From: a virus
Virus record (IMG/VR): IMGVR_UViG_3300043119_000092
Location: 1-37,355 of that record
Reading direction: 5' to 3' (one strand)
Length of the DNA: 37,355 nt
This document shows positions 37,028 to 37,355 of the stretch, one piece after another (positions within the stretch are counted from its first letter, which is position 1; the number at the start of each line of letters is the position of its first letter). Position numbers and translations under genes: made by a program. The notes beneath the pieces are model-generated. The model saw only the letters and a list, made by a program, of their open reading frames with translations, made no database searches and was not told where the DNA came from.

Positions 37028-37105
37028 ATGCCAAACAAAACAATTGATAATATTATCTACATTCTCGGCTTTATCGCTATAGTCGTGGTATGGTTAACAG
37101 CGTAA
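37028..37105 (+). CDS. Membrane mini-protein, 25 aa
   Basis: ATG 37028 follows AAGGGGAACACC, the same leader as its neighbours, which supports this very short gene. The product is MPNKTIDNIIYILGFIAIVV then VWLTA: a polar start and one membrane span. Confidence 0.55.
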   Translation: MPNKTIDNIIYILGFIAIVVVWLTA

Positions 37106-37144
37106 CAGCCTAGCTTTTAGAGGCTCCTCACGGGGCTTCTACGG

Positions 37145-37157
37145 GGTACACTGTACC
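37145..37157. promoter_or_regulatory. Dyad GGTACA-C-TGTACC
   Basis: A perfect 6-bp inverted repeat around one base in the 86-bp gap between two early genes. Before it, AGCCT/AGGCT (near 37108-37125) could form a small stem. It may be an operator or a processing hairpin; no promoter is evident beside it. Confidence 0.4.
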
Positions 37158-37191
37158 GTCTATCAACTCACCAAGTATCGGAGCATTCACC

Positions 37192-37355
37192 ATGAAACAG
37201 ACAATCACAAAATCTAACTTTGCAGACGCATTCAAAGCCCTTCGCCCTGACAATTTCAGTCTCTGTGGCCTTGGGATTCTCTTTGAGTACTTTGAAGAAA
37301 TTGAACAATCATGCGGTGAGGAGACGGAGTTAGATGTTATCGCCGTCTGTTGTGA
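37192..37355 (+). CDS. Conserved small phage protein, N-terminal part (continues at base 1)
   Basis: ATG 37192 lies behind CGGAGCATTCACC. The frame runs to the window end and continues, after removing the 127-base overlap, to the stop at 290, for 108 aa in all. The start reads MKQTITKSNFADAFKALRPD. See the entry for bases 1-290. Confidence 0.85.
   Translation, partial: MKQTITKSNFADAFKALRPDNFSLCGLGILFEYFEEIEQSCGEETELDVIAVCC
37229..37355. repeat. Terminal redundancy, right copy
   Basis: Identical to bases 1-127. It shows that the window is a closed genome cut within the gene starting at 37192. Confidence 0.95.

Overview
The window is one complete tailed-phage genome, cut open inside a gene. 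Bases 1-127 reappear exactly as 37229-37355. The sequence therefore closes into a circle of about 37,228 bp, and the gene on the cut (start 37192, end 290) is restored. Gene content is that of a lytic, short-tailed (podovirus-like) phage. It has T7-type replication genes: primase-helicase, family A DNA polymerase, 5'-3' exonuclease, endonuclease I and a probable ssDNA-binding protein. It also has a cobalamin-dependent ribonucleotide reductase, and a terminase/portal/scaffold/capsid/tail module. I see no single-subunit RNA polymerase, integrase, repressor, tRNA or CRISPR. This combination recalls the cobavirus-type T7-like phages that lack an RNA polymerase, but family and host are inferences. 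A Gram-negative aquatic host is plausible and not proven.

Layout. There are two convergent transcription blocks. The rightward block starts at about 36602, crosses the junction and runs to 14788. First come tiny early genes sharing a stereotyped ribosome-binding leader, then small accessory genes with one HNH endonuclease, and then the replication and nucleotide genes (about 4002-14174). These are tightly packed, with many ATGA or TAATG overlaps. A second HNH gene is attached directly to the end of the ribonucleotide reductase. The leftward block starts at 35488 and runs down to 14870: terminase small and large subunits, portal, two tail-fibre genes, scaffold, major capsid, head-tail and tail proteins, three large internal-virion-type proteins, and a lysis cassette (holin-like proteins, an endonuclease VII-like gene, an M15 endolysin). 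The blocks meet at a bidirectional terminator (14802-14840).

The only long non-coding stretch is the 1.1-kb divergent control region, 35489-36601. It holds a good leftward sigma70-type promoter (35885-35912), a structured leader of about 390 nt, a probable rightward extended -10 promoter with an operator-like dyad, and several families of short dyads and direct repeats. Two more leftward sigma70-type promoters lie before the portal gene (33626-33654) and before 28255 (28288-28316). Host RNA polymerase therefore probably transcribes the whole genome.

The most interesting signals are: (1) a 94-nt, nearly uninterrupted fold-back RNA just after the capsid gene, with the same octamer in its apical and internal loops; (2) an HNH gene whose last codons re-encode the C-terminus of the reductase it follows; (3) an HNH gene whose ribosome-binding site is buried in a hairpin; (4) tandem 20-bp-spaced dyads and other repeats in the control region; (5) an endonuclease VII-like gene wedged between two holin-like genes. 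Many small genes (about 25-57 codons) not usually caught by length-limited gene callers are listed here.
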